Source of the DNA: Tumebacillus algifaecis
Lineage (GTDB): Bacteria; Bacillota; Bacilli; Tumebacillales; Tumebacillaceae
Direction of reading: 5' to 3'
DNA: 64,000 nt
NCBI RefSeq assembly: GCF_002243515.1
Contig: NZ_CP022657.1
Location: 92,001-156,000, forward strand
Part shown: piece after piece, positions 56,634 through 64,000 of the stretch
Layout: the number at the start of each line of letters is the position of its first letter
Numbering within the stretch: position 1 is the stretch's first letter
Made by a program: the position numbers and the translations under genes
Notes under the pieces: generated by a model
The model's database searches: none
What the model saw: only the letters and a program-made list of their open reading frames with translations
What the model was told of the DNA's origin: nothing

Positions 56634-57340
56634 TTCGTCTATTCTTGTTTAAACGCACTGCGCCAGTAAAAATGATTTCTGTTATTAAAGAGAATGTATT
56701 GAATAGATTATAGCCAATGTAATAGTTTGCGTCAAAATCTTTGGAATGGCGATGATATAAATTTACTCGCAAGTTGTATCATAGCGGATGGAGGCGACTG
56801 TCACGGCGTCACTTCTTCGTCCTCATCTTGACGTGTACTTCTGGCTGTCCGACCAGCAACAGAGTGCAAAAGGGGATTACGTCCATGTCTCGATTCCGAA
56901 TGTAGCGTAGCTCCGGAATCAGTTAGCATAACCGATACGTTTAGGGTATCGGCTCAATAGCAGGAAATAGATCGCCAGAGTCATCAACTCATGGGTGGTC
57001 TTTTTTTGTTCGGCAAATCCAATCGATGTTACATGATCGTCTCGTTCAATAGTAGGGATGAGTTGTGAAACAAGAGATACTCGGCATAAGTTAAATCATT
57101 TCTATGATCTCATCCCTATGCGGACTCTACACGTTGGTTCGCAATCAAGGCTTGCTGGTATTCTGCAAGATGCGTCAATAGAACACGTATCTAAAACGAG
57201 ATAAATTTGTTTGGGGAAATCACGCTCGATGGAAGTGGATAGGATGGCCCTTACATCAACTTTCCTTCATGATGAATACCCAGCTAACACAGCGCTCAGT
57301 ACGTGTTTTTATATATTATTTTTGTTATATGGTAGTTGTT
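56634..57340. other. Long region without an intact gene
   Basis: Holds a degenerate GTATCATA motif near 56777, a toxin relic (56921-57060) and otherwise no recognised feature. It marks the change from the repeat-divided region to the phosphonate-type operon. Confidence 0.45.
56921..57060 (-). pseudogene. Second type I toxin relic
   Basis: On the - strand the sequence ACGATCATGTAACATCGATT parallels ACAATCATGAAACACATGTT of the toxin at 20140-20259, with the Lys codon AAA changed to a stop. It ends in an A-rich PNKK-like tail and a terminator hairpin (GACCACCC.../GGCGATCTATT). The associated repeat GATACGTTTAGGGTATCGGCTCA follows. It is inactive. Confidence 0.5.
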
Positions 57341-57400
57341 GTATAATAATAAATTTTATAGTATCCTCAATATAAGGAATAAGTAATAATGTTATTATAC
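57341..57400 (+). promoter_or_regulatory. AT-rich leader with inverted repeat before the operon
   Basis: GTATAATAA (57341-57349) and TTATTATAC (57392-57400) are inverted copies framing an AT-rich stretch. TATAAT-like sequences here are the likely promoter, but no good -35 could be fixed. The repeat could be an operator. Confidence 0.4.
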
Positions 57401-57420
57401 CTTTCGGAGGTGCATTGAAA

Positions 57421-58047
57421 ATGGTCACTTTCAGCGATCAGATCGCATCAGCACTGCTTGAGATCAAGGCGGTACTCTCGAACCCGACAAAGCCGTTTAT
57501 CTTGGAGGGGGGAAGACGATGCCCAATTTATTTTGACAATCGGATGACCATCTCATATCCGCGAGTGCGAGAGTTGATCGCAGATGCATTCGTAGACTTG
57601 ATCCGCAAACAATATCCCGATGTCGAAATGATCGCAGGTGTCGCGACGGCCGGGATTCCACACGCGACTTTGGTCGCATCTAAACTGAATCTCCCCATGA
57701 TCTACGTCCGCACGTCACCGAAAAAGCATGGTACTGAGAGTCTCATCGAAGGTGTGCTTCCGGAAGGTAAAAAGGTCGTGATCTTGGAAGACCTCGTATC
57801 CACTGGCAATTCTGCTCCGATCGTGGTTGGTGGCGTCCGCCAAGGGGGCGGTGAGGTGCTGGGAGTGGTAACGATCTTTACCCACGGTTTTCAAAGTATT
57901 CAGGATAATTACGACAAGATTGATTGTGAACTTCATACACTGACAGACTACCATGCCCTGCTGGAGATGGCGTCTCAAGCGAAGTATTTCAATGACGAAG
58001 AGTTGAAACAAATCAACCGATGGCGCGAATCACCGGATGCTTACTGA
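57421..58047 (+). CDS. pyrE: Orotate phosphoribosyltransferase homolog (PyrE-like)
   Basis: A 208-residue type I PRTase close to Bacillus PyrE: MIAGVATAGIPHATLVA, IYVRTSPKKHG (flexible loop lysines) and the PRPP loop VVILEDLVSTGNSA (about 119-132). The region that is usually SGxxSPxYxDNR reads GGRRCPIYFDNR, so the orotate/ribose pocket is altered. It stands first in a phosphonate-type operon and away from other pyr genes, which suggests a special substrate and not the general pyrimidine role. GGAGG precedes ATG 57421; TTG 57415 is a less likely start. Confidence 0.85.
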   Translation: MVTFSDQIASALLEIKAVLSNPTKPFILEGGRRCPIYFDNRMTISYPRVRELIADAFVDLIRKQYPDVEMIAGVATAGIPHATLVASKLNLPMIYVRTSPKKHGTESLIEGVLPEGKKVVILEDLVSTGNSAPIVVGGVRQGGGEVLGVVTIFTHGFQSIQDNYDKIDCELHTLTDYHALLEMASQAKYFNDEELKQINRWRESPDAY

Positions 58048-58080
58048 TGGAATTTAGTTGTTAATTAAGGAGGTTTGCGC

Positions 58081-58887
58081 ATGTACCGGATCGGGATAAT
58101 AAGCGACGGACGTCTCAAGAAGTGGCTGGAGCACGCAGTCACAGCACAAGATGATATGGTTTTGGCGCAGCAAGAGGATCATGAGGTGGATGCTTGGATC
58201 TCAACTCTGCCTGCTGCACTGACACATTTGGACAAGCCTGTGATTTACTGCGGAGTTGATGACGATTCAGCATTGTATCGAATTCCCAATGCGCCTGCAA
58301 CATCCCTCAGCCGTGTGTTAGCTGGAATTCCTAGAGTAAAACATGTCGCGGTAACTGCCGTCCAGCCAACGGATGCCCTCAGCAAAAAAGGACCTGTCGA
58401 TGCGCTTTCACCAACAGTCCCCTCATGGCTGACACAAGTGCAATGGCCGAAAGGGGCTACCCACAGTGGACAGTCTGTCCGTGCACAACATACGCGTTCT
58501 TGGTTGGTCGGATGTCAGATCGAAACAGCAACACCAGTAACGATCGCGGAGATACTGGATCGTCTACATACATTGCCTCGTGTGCTCCTCACGCCACCCG
58601 GACTGCAATTTGCAGACACGGCAGTTGTATCTGAATTTTTCCGCGACCAGGGTCGTGCCGATGGTGGATTTTATGAAACGGTCGTTCTCGTTGATTCGGT
58701 TGAGTTCGCAGAGAGTGGGCACATTCTGTTATGGTGCGTCGCTCATGAGATTGCGCCGATTCCGGAGACCATTGACTATGTTCGCAGTGTTCTGAGTCCT
58801 CACAGCTTGTCTGAAATTACTACAGTTCAGACCGACCACTCGCTTGGACTGTTGCAAAATCTGTTACCAGTAGGAGAGGGGCAGTGA
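58081..58887 (+). CDS. Degenerate paralog of type II GAPDH
   Basis: A 268-residue protein not matched by any named family on reading. It aligns by eye with the following GAPDH-like protein: YRIGIISDGRLKKWLEHAVTAQDDM against VRIGVIGCGTIGKRVADAVRLQSDM, and PETIDYVRSVL...TDHSLGLL against PETIDCIRAVM...TDSALGIQ. It lacks the GxGxxG loop and the SCNTTG catalytic Cys. It is probably a non-catalytic partner subunit or has a new role. AAGGAGG before ATG 58081; its stop overlaps the next start (ATGA type). Confidence 0.7.
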   Translation: MYRIGIISDGRLKKWLEHAVTAQDDMVLAQQEDHEVDAWISTLPAALTHLDKPVIYCGVDDDSALYRIPNAPATSLSRVLAGIPRVKHVAVTAVQPTDALSKKGPVDALSPTVPSWLTQVQWPKGATHSGQSVRAQHTRSWLVGCQIETATPVTIAEILDRLHTLPRVLLTPPGLQFADTAVVSEFFRDQGRADGGFYETVVLVDSVEFAESGHILLWCVAHEIAPIPETIDYVRSVLSPHSLSEITTVQTDHSLGLLQNLLPVGEGQ

Positions 58888-59942
58888 TGATGAAATCGGT
58901 ACGAATTGGCGTGATCGGATGCGGCACAATTGGCAAACGAGTGGCAGACGCGGTCCGGCTGCAATCCGATATGCAACTCGTCGGGATCGGACTTCGCACT
59001 CCAAACCCGACCGCCCTATCCGCACACTTGTCTGGAATACCCCTGTTTTGCACAGATCCGATGCGATTTGATCGTTTCGAAAAGGGTGGATTGCCTTGTG
59101 CAGGTGGCCTGCGCGATCTTTTGTCCCAAGTGGATGTGATCCTTGATTGTACACAGGCCGGGGAAGGTGCCAAACGCTTAGCTTTATATCAAGAAATGGG
59201 TGTGAAATCGATCTTCCAAGGCGGCGAAAAGCACGCCACCACTGGCCTGACGTTTAGCACGTTCGGTAACTTCGAGGATGCGATCGGTCGTTCTGCTGTT
59301 CGCGTCGGCAGTTGTAACACGACAGGGCTGGTGCGTCTTCTCAGCACGTTGGACAGATATTGGGGTGTCAAACATGCAGAAGGTTCGCTCGTTCGTTGTT
59401 CCACCGACCCGGACAAGGCGGAAAACGGATTGCCAAACGGGGCCGCACCAGTATTCGGCTTGTCACATCATGGACCGGATGCCCAACTTGTGATGCCGAC
59501 GCTGTCGATCTTCACACAGGCAGTGGCCGTTCCGATGTTTTTCTCACATGTTCAGATGATGAGCGTCAAGCTGAACAAACCGGCCGATCGTGACGAGGTC
59601 ATGAACGTCTTGTGCAACACTCCGCGCATACTCGTGGAATCGCATCGTAAAGTTGGCAAGACAACTGCACAATTGAGCCATTATTATGCGGAAACCCCTC
59701 GCATGCGCGGCGACCGTCAAGAATTGTTGCTGTGGGAAGAATCAATCGTCGTGGAAGGCGATCAGTTGCACGCGATGACATCGATTGATATGCAATGCAT
59801 CACGATTCCAGAGACCATTGACTGCATCCGAGCAGTGATGGGGCTAGAGACAGAGCGCAATCGTTGTATGTGGCAGACCGATTCGGCACTCGGAATTCAG
59901 AAACACGAGGTATGTTACCAGCCATCCTCATTGACTGTGTAA
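58887..59942 (+). CDS. Type II (archaeal-type) glyceraldehyde-3-phosphate dehydrogenase homolog
   Basis: A 351-residue protein of the archaeal GAPDH kind: Rossmann GVIGCGTIGKRVADAV, catalytic Cys143 in GSCNTTGL, SHHGPDAQLVMP with the family His, and the ending IPETIDCIRAVM. It interconverts acyl phosphate and aldehyde with NAD(P). Bacteria normally use type I GAPDH, so an extra type II enzyme in an operon with PEP mutase points to a glyceraldehyde-3-phosphate analogue as substrate. ATG 58887 overlaps the preceding stop. Confidence 0.85.
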   Translation: MMKSVRIGVIGCGTIGKRVADAVRLQSDMQLVGIGLRTPNPTALSAHLSGIPLFCTDPMRFDRFEKGGLPCAGGLRDLLSQVDVILDCTQAGEGAKRLALYQEMGVKSIFQGGEKHATTGLTFSTFGNFEDAIGRSAVRVGSCNTTGLVRLLSTLDRYWGVKHAEGSLVRCSTDPDKAENGLPNGAAPVFGLSHHGPDAQLVMPTLSIFTQAVAVPMFFSHVQMMSVKLNKPADRDEVMNVLCNTPRILVESHRKVGKTTAQLSHYYAETPRMRGDRQELLLWEESIVVEGDQLHAMTSIDMQCITIPETIDCIRAVMGLETERNRCMWQTDSALGIQKHEVCYQPSSLTV

Positions 59943-59953
59943 GGGGGGAACTT

Positions 59954-60610
59954 TTGAAAATCTTCATTGATACAGCGAATATCGAGGAAGTTAAAGCGGC
60001 TTACGATCTGGGTGTGATTGCTGGCGTGACCACCAACCCCAGCTTGGCGGCCAAAGAAGGACGAGCGTTTGAGGATGTGCTCCATGATATTTTGGGCATT
60101 GTGGACGGTCCAGTGAGTGCGCAAGTCACCGATACAGAAGCAAAAGGGATGATCGCACAAGGTGAAGACTTTGCGGCTCTGTCGGATAAGGTCACAGTCA
60201 AGGTACCGATGGGGCTTGAAGGCCTGAAAGCGGTGGCTCATTTTGCGAAACGTGGTATCAAAACCAACGTCACGTTGATCTTTACCATCAATCAGGCATT
60301 GATGGCATCCCGGGCGGGTGCCACTTTCGTCAGTCCGTTCATCAATCGGCTGGAAAACGTCAACCACGATGGTTTGCAGTTGATCGAAGGCATTGCAGAT
60401 CTGTTTACAACTCATGCGATACCGACTGAAATCATTGCAGCGAGCATTCGCACTCCTTATCATGTCACCAAAGCAGCGCAAGCTGGAGCTCACATTGGCA
60501 CGATGCCATATGATGTGATTCGTCAACTGGTGCAACATCCATTGACCGATCAAGGTGTCAAAAAGTTTTTGGATGACTGGAGCAAGTATCAAGCTGCGGT
60601 ACTAGCGTAA
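59954..60610 (+). CDS. fsa: Transaldolase / fructose-6-phosphate aldolase family protein
   Basis: A 218-residue class I aldolase of the small transaldolase (FSA/TalC/MipB) group: FIDTANIEEVKAAYDLGVIAGVTTNP at the start, Schiff-base Lys83 in TVKVPMG, then TNVTLIFTINQALMASRAGA and SPFINRLEN. It moves or adds a dihydroxyacetone (or similar) unit to an aldehyde. The start is TTG 59954 after AAGGGGGG. Here the aldehyde may be a phosphonate analogue from the GAPDH-like step. Confidence 0.9.
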   Translation: MKIFIDTANIEEVKAAYDLGVIAGVTTNPSLAAKEGRAFEDVLHDILGIVDGPVSAQVTDTEAKGMIAQGEDFAALSDKVTVKVPMGLEGLKAVAHFAKRGIKTNVTLIFTINQALMASRAGATFVSPFINRLENVNHDGLQLIEGIADLFTTHAIPTEIIAASIRTPYHVTKAAQAGAHIGTMPYDVIRQLVQHPLTDQGVKKFLDDWSKYQAAVLA

Positions 60611-60631
60611 CGTTTGGAGGAGGAGCCGGGG

Positions 60632-61303
60632 ATGAATGGCAAACAATTGGCGGGGGAACAAGCCGCTCAGTACGTTGAGAACGGAATGATCGTCGGCCTA
60701 GGGACAGGCTCGACAGTTTACTATTCAATCGTTGCGCTTGGTCGAAGAATTCGCGAGGGTCTGCAAATTCAATGCATTCCAACATCCAAGCAGACGGAGC
60801 ACTTGGCAAATGAGTTGAGTATTCCGCTCATCTCGTTGAAAGACGTGGAAAAACTGGACATCACAATTGATGGTGCTGACGAAATTGACCCCAACCTGAA
60901 CTTGATAAAAGGCGGTGGCGGTGCATTGTTCCGCGAAAAACTGATCGCATCCTTATCAGATCGGTTGGTGATCGTTGCTGATCAAGTCAAGACGGTCGAG
61001 CGTCTCGGCGCATTCTGTGTGCCGGTCGAAGTGGTTCCGTTCGCCACCGATGTAGTGGCTCGCACAATCAGCACAATGGATGGATCGGCAACATTACGAT
61101 GTGACCAAGAAGACGTCCCGTTCGTCACAGATAATGGGAACTACATTTTGGATTGTAATTTTGGTCACATCGAACAGCCTCTTCAATTGGATCGTGAATT
61201 AAAACAGCATATTGGCGTTGTCGAGACCGGCTTGTTTGTTGATATGGTTGGTGTTGCCCTGGTGGGTTCGCCCGATGGAGTATCAGTATTGGAACGCAAA
61301 TAA
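60632..61303 (+). CDS. rpiA: Ribose-5-phosphate isomerase A
   Basis: A 223-residue RpiA interconverting ribose- and ribulose-5-phosphate. It shows GLGTGSTVYYSI, the active-site DGADEID and KGGGGALFREK, with the C-terminal VVETGLFVDM. ATG 60632 follows GGAGGAGGAG; TTG 60614 is less likely. Its place between aldolase and PEP mutase suggests it isomerises a pentose phosphonate. Confidence 0.93.
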   Translation: MNGKQLAGEQAAQYVENGMIVGLGTGSTVYYSIVALGRRIREGLQIQCIPTSKQTEHLANELSIPLISLKDVEKLDITIDGADEIDPNLNLIKGGGGALFREKLIASLSDRLVIVADQVKTVERLGAFCVPVEVVPFATDVVARTISTMDGSATLRCDQEDVPFVTDNGNYILDCNFGHIEQPLQLDRELKQHIGVVETGLFVDMVGVALVGSPDGVSVLERK

Positions 61304-61344
61304 TGAGCTTTCCTACAATCAGCCAGGAGAGGATGGAATGACCA

Positions 61345-62283
61345 TTGATTAGAAAATCCACAAAACTACGCCAATTGTTGCAAGAAGATCGCTGCCTGAA
61401 GATCATTGGTGCCAATGATGGCATGACAGCGATTCTCGGAGAACGTGAAGGTTTCGATGGTCTGTGGGCAAGTGGATTGGCAATCTCGACTTCATACGGT
61501 GTGCCTGATGCGAGCATCTTGACGATGACCGAATTTCTCGATGCCGCTAGCATGATGAACAAAGCGTCAAGCCTCCCGATCATTGCCGACTGTGACACTG
61601 GATTTGGAGAGGTCAACAACATCATCCGGATGATTCGGGAGTATGAAAATGCGGGCATCGCCGCAGTTTGCATCGAAGACAAGAACTTCCCGAAGCGCAA
61701 CAGCTTCTTGGAAGGGCATGACCTCGCAGATATGTATGAGTTTGCTGCTAAAATCCACATAGCGAAGGCGGCACAGACCGACCCGGATTTTGTAGTCATT
61801 GCACGACTTGAGTCACTGATCGCTGGAATGGGTTTGGAAGATGCCTTGACCCGCGCACAGATGTACGCAGATGCCGGTGCGGATGCGATCTTGGTCCACT
61901 CCAAATCCAAAGAAGCAACAGAAGTGTTGGCGTTTGCCGCACGGTGGAAAAAGATTGGCCGCAAGACTCCGTTGATCATCGTACCCACCACCTACTATAC
62001 ACTCACCTTCCAGCAAGCAGAGATGGCGGGTTTCAGTATGGTGATCTATGCCAACCAGTTGCTGCGCAGTGCGGTTAAAGCAATGGAGGAGGCATTGTTG
62101 GTGATCAACGAGCATGGCAACACCGAACCGCTGGAAGCACAAATGAGTACGGTAAAAGAAGTGTTTTCCCTAGTCAAAACACAGGAGGCTACAGCCAAAG
62201 AAACTTCATTTGATCAACTGGTCTCCCGTCTTCGTGAACAAGAGATGACACAAGACCTGCTCTCGGTTGGTGAATCGTCATGA
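61345..62283 (+). CDS. pepM: Phosphoenolpyruvate mutase (phosphonate-forming)
   Basis: Rearranges PEP to phosphonopyruvate, making the C-P bond. The 312-residue ICL/PEPM protein has the metal/substrate block WASGLAISTSYGVPDAS, Asp82 and Asp84 in DCDTGFG, the diagnostic loop EDKNFPKRNS (Glu111, Lys113, Lys117, Asn119, Ser120), Arg154 in ARLES and His185 in VHSK. This is the PEP mutase signature and not that of isocitrate or methylisocitrate lyase; phosphonopyruvate hydrolase remains a lesser alternative. Start TTG 61345. The stop overlaps the dehydrogenase start (ATGA). Confidence 0.9.
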   Translation: MIRKSTKLRQLLQEDRCLKIIGANDGMTAILGEREGFDGLWASGLAISTSYGVPDASILTMTEFLDAASMMNKASSLPIIADCDTGFGEVNNIIRMIREYENAGIAAVCIEDKNFPKRNSFLEGHDLADMYEFAAKIHIAKAAQTDPDFVVIARLESLIAGMGLEDALTRAQMYADAGADAILVHSKSKEATEVLAFAARWKKIGRKTPLIIVPTTYYTLTFQQAEMAGFSMVIYANQLLRSAVKAMEEALLVINEHGNTEPLEAQMSTVKEVFSLVKTQEATAKETSFDQLVSRLREQEMTQDLLSVGESS

Positions 62284-63206
62284 ACGTATTACTGCTTGGC
62301 ACTTTTGACGATACGTTTCAACAGATGATCGCCCGGGATCATCAAGTCCAGATTCTTGCCAAGCGCGATGACGACAAGACATTAGGGATGATAGGGCAAG
62401 CGGAGATGGTCGTCATTCGTAGTCCACATCGGATCACCGATGAGATGATACGAGCCGCAGCTCATTTGCGCTGGATTATCCGAGGCGGATCAGGAACAGA
62501 CAATATCTCATCCCTGTATCGTGAGAAAAACATCGCACTGATCTGTGTACCGGCCAATGCTCGTTCCGTGGCCGAACTGTCGCTTGGGATGATGCTGAGC
62601 CTGTACAGACAACTTCGTCAGGCACATCGTTCGCTTCAGGAAGGGAAATGGCTTAAAAATGAGTTGAGCGGGTTTGAAGTTCAAGGGAAAAAGCTGGGGA
62701 TAATCGGTTTTGGCAACATCGGGCAGACGCTTGGACAGATGGCTCACCTGCTAGGGATGCATGTAAATGTTTCAGACCGATCGATGTACAAAGCGGATAA
62801 AGCTCGTCTGCTCGAAGCAATCAATGCAGTGGCGATGGACTCGGAGAGTCTGCTGTCTGATTCCGATATTGTCGTGCTCTGCACACCGTTGACTTCGGAA
62901 ACGCATCATATGATCTGTCGCGAAACGCTTGCACTGATGAAGACGACTGCGATCTTGATCAACATTGGAAGGGGTGGATTGGTGAACACAGACGACCTGT
63001 ATCAGCATCTCGTGCAAAAGAAAATTGCTGGTGCAGGACTCGACGTTTTTGAAACTGAGCCGCCAAGTCACCACCCAATTTTTGATTTAGAAAACGTGAT
63101 CTGCACGCCGCATATCGGGGCACAGACCCGAGATGCAAAGAAACGAATCGGCGATCGCATGATCGAGATTGTGATGGAGATCGTATCGAACCGGCGTTGC
63201 TCATGA
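62280..63206 (+). CDS. D-2-hydroxyacid dehydrogenase (probable phosphonopyruvate reductase)
   Basis: A 308-residue dehydrogenase of the D-3-phosphoglycerate/D-lactate kind: Rossmann GIIGFGNIGQTLG, substrate Arg in INIGRGGLVN, Glu in DVFETEPP and catalytic His in CTPHIGA. It lacks the ACT domain of biosynthetic SerA. It directly follows and overlaps PEP mutase by four bases. PEP mutase equilibrium favours PEP, so a coupled enzyme must consume phosphonopyruvate; reduction to phosphonolactate fits, and no decarboxylase gene is seen in the window. Confidence 0.85.
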   Translation: MNVLLLGTFDDTFQQMIARDHQVQILAKRDDDKTLGMIGQAEMVVIRSPHRITDEMIRAAAHLRWIIRGGSGTDNISSLYREKNIALICVPANARSVAELSLGMMLSLYRQLRQAHRSLQEGKWLKNELSGFEVQGKKLGIIGFGNIGQTLGQMAHLLGMHVNVSDRSMYKADKARLLEAINAVAMDSESLLSDSDIVVLCTPLTSETHHMICRETLALMKTTAILINIGRGGLVNTDDLYQHLVQKKIAGAGLDVFETEPPSHHPIFDLENVICTPHIGAQTRDAKKRIGDRMIEIVMEIVSNRRCS

Positions 63207-64000
63207 ACGAAGTGCAGATCACCGACATTGAGTGGCATGGCAAGCGAGCATTGTGCCGAGTGGATTTGAATGTCCCCTATCAAAACGGCAAGATAACGGA
63301 TGACACTCGGATTCGCGGTGCGCTTGGCACCATCGAGTATTTGATCGAACGGGGTGCAAAAGTCATTTTGCTCACCCATCTGGGCTATCCAAAAGGGAAA
63401 GTGGTGTCGGAATTGCGTGTTGACCCGATTGCATCGCGGTTATCGGAACTGTTGCAGGTCCCGGTGCGTAAATGCGATGAGACAGTGGGCGAAACGGCAC
63501 TTCGCGAAATCGAGGGCCTGCAACCTGGCGATGTGCTGTTGCTTGAAAACGTGCGATTCTTAGCAGGTGAAGAGAGCAACTCCCAGGAACTCGCACGGCA
63601 ATACGCCGAGCTTGGAGATGTGTTCGTATTGGATGCGTTTGCCACGATTCATCGCCGCCACGCGTCGATCATCGGAATCTCTACTCATCTGCCGGCCGTG
63701 AGTGGCTTGTTGATGCAACGCGAGTTGCGGGAGTTGCGAAGAGTGACCGAATCACCGGAGTCACCATTTACGGCGATCATGGGCGGTGCAAAAGTCAAGG
63801 ACAAGATCGAAGTGATCGAACGTCTGCTAGAAACCACAGACCAACTGTTGATCGGTGGAGCCATTGCCAATACATTTCTGGCGGCGCAGGGATTGGAAGT
63901 CGGCTGTTCCCTGTACGACGAGGGAAAAATCGAACGTGCGGCAGTGATTCTGCAACTGGCACAACAGAAACAGAGGACGTTGTTGTTACCAGTCGATGTA
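63203..64000 (+). CDS. pgk: Phosphoglycerate kinase homolog (3' end outside window)
   Basis: PGK-like N-terminal domain and start of the C-terminal domain: CRVDLNVPYQNGKITDDTRIR, LLLENVRF, HRRHAS and MGGAKVKDK. The usual SHLGRP motif reads THLGYP, replacing an Arg that contacts the 3-phosphoglycerate phosphate, and NDAFGTAH reads LDAFATIH. The other basic-patch residues are kept. This suggests an altered acid substrate, such as phosphonolactate. ATG 63203 overlaps the preceding stop (ATGA). The frame is open to the window end. Confidence 0.9.
   Translation, partial: MNEVQITDIEWHGKRALCRVDLNVPYQNGKITDDTRIRGALGTIEYLIERGAKVILLTHLGYPKGKVVSELRVDPIASRLSELLQVPVRKCDETVGETALREIEGLQPGDVLLLENVRFLAGEESNSQELARQYAELGDVFVLDAFATIHRRHASIIGISTHLPAVSGLLMQRELRELRRVTESPESPFTAIMGGAKVKDKIEVIERLLETTDQLLIGGAIANTFLAAQGLEVGCSLYDEGKIERAAVILQLAQQKQRTLLLPVDV

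Noticed and set aside
57341-64000. Ordinary glycolytic operon (gapA-pgk type)
   Set aside because: The GAPDH is archaeal type with a degenerate twin, PGK has a changed pocket, and PEP mutase, PyrE and aldolase homologs are not part of such operons.

Overview
The window looks like a chromosomal segment of a spore-former-type Firmicute. Gene order dnaB - purA - walR-walK-walH-walI-walJ - htrA - CxxH/CxxC small protein - rlmH is the origin-proximal order of Bacillales. Moderate GC, frequent GTG/TTG starts and strong GGAGG ribosome sites would fit Alicyclobacillaceae (for example Tumebacillus). The genus is an inference from style and not shown by any marker here.

Region 1 (1-12352) is core genome: the 3' end of the replicative helicase, adenylosuccinate synthetase behind a good sigma-A promoter and a candidate pair of PurR boxes, the complete WalRK operon with its YycH/YycI regulators and YycJ exonuclease-family protein, an HtrA protease, and rlmH.

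Region 2 (12353 to about 57000) is a mosaic accessory region starting exactly at the 3' end of rlmH. That 3' end (core GARCCGTATCATAAGTAA) recurs, more or less exactly, about ten more times, usually followed by a rho-independent terminator. It divides the region into small modules of one to a few genes: AIM24 and ACT-domain proteins; NucS-like nucleases and uncharacterised proteins; DUF2975/HTH pairs; azoreductase/Rrf2; a heterodimeric ABC exporter; an OLD-family nuclease; TetR plus a paired SMR pump; SDR/MarR; a surface-polysaccharide O-acylation operon; aldo/keto reductase; RidA. rlmH is the attachment site of staphylococcal SCC elements, so this resembles an rlmH-anchored cassette array. 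A fragment of a second rlmH, a decayed serine recombinase, a 3.0-kb DDE transposon with target duplication, an IS21 element with target duplication, a type I toxin-like gene with relics, and several truncated genes (DUF4855, pyruvate oxidase, SDR, MFS, HxlR) support repeated insertion and decay.

Region 3 (57341-64000, running off the end) is a tight, translationally coupled operon: PyrE-like phosphoribosyltransferase, a degenerate GAPDH-like paralog, an archaeal-type (type II) GAPDH, a transaldolase/fructose-6-phosphate aldolase homolog, RpiA, a phosphoenolpyruvate mutase with the full EDKxFPKxNS signature, a D-2-hydroxyacid dehydrogenase and a PGK homolog with an altered 3-phosphoglycerate pocket. 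Read together they suggest a phosphonate pathway in which phosphonopyruvate is reduced to phosphonolactate, activated and reduced to an aldehyde by glycolysis-like enzymes, extended to a sugar phosphonate, and perhaps coupled to a base by the PyrE homolog. This is the strongest candidate for an undescribed system; the pathway is inferred from gene families and has not been shown.
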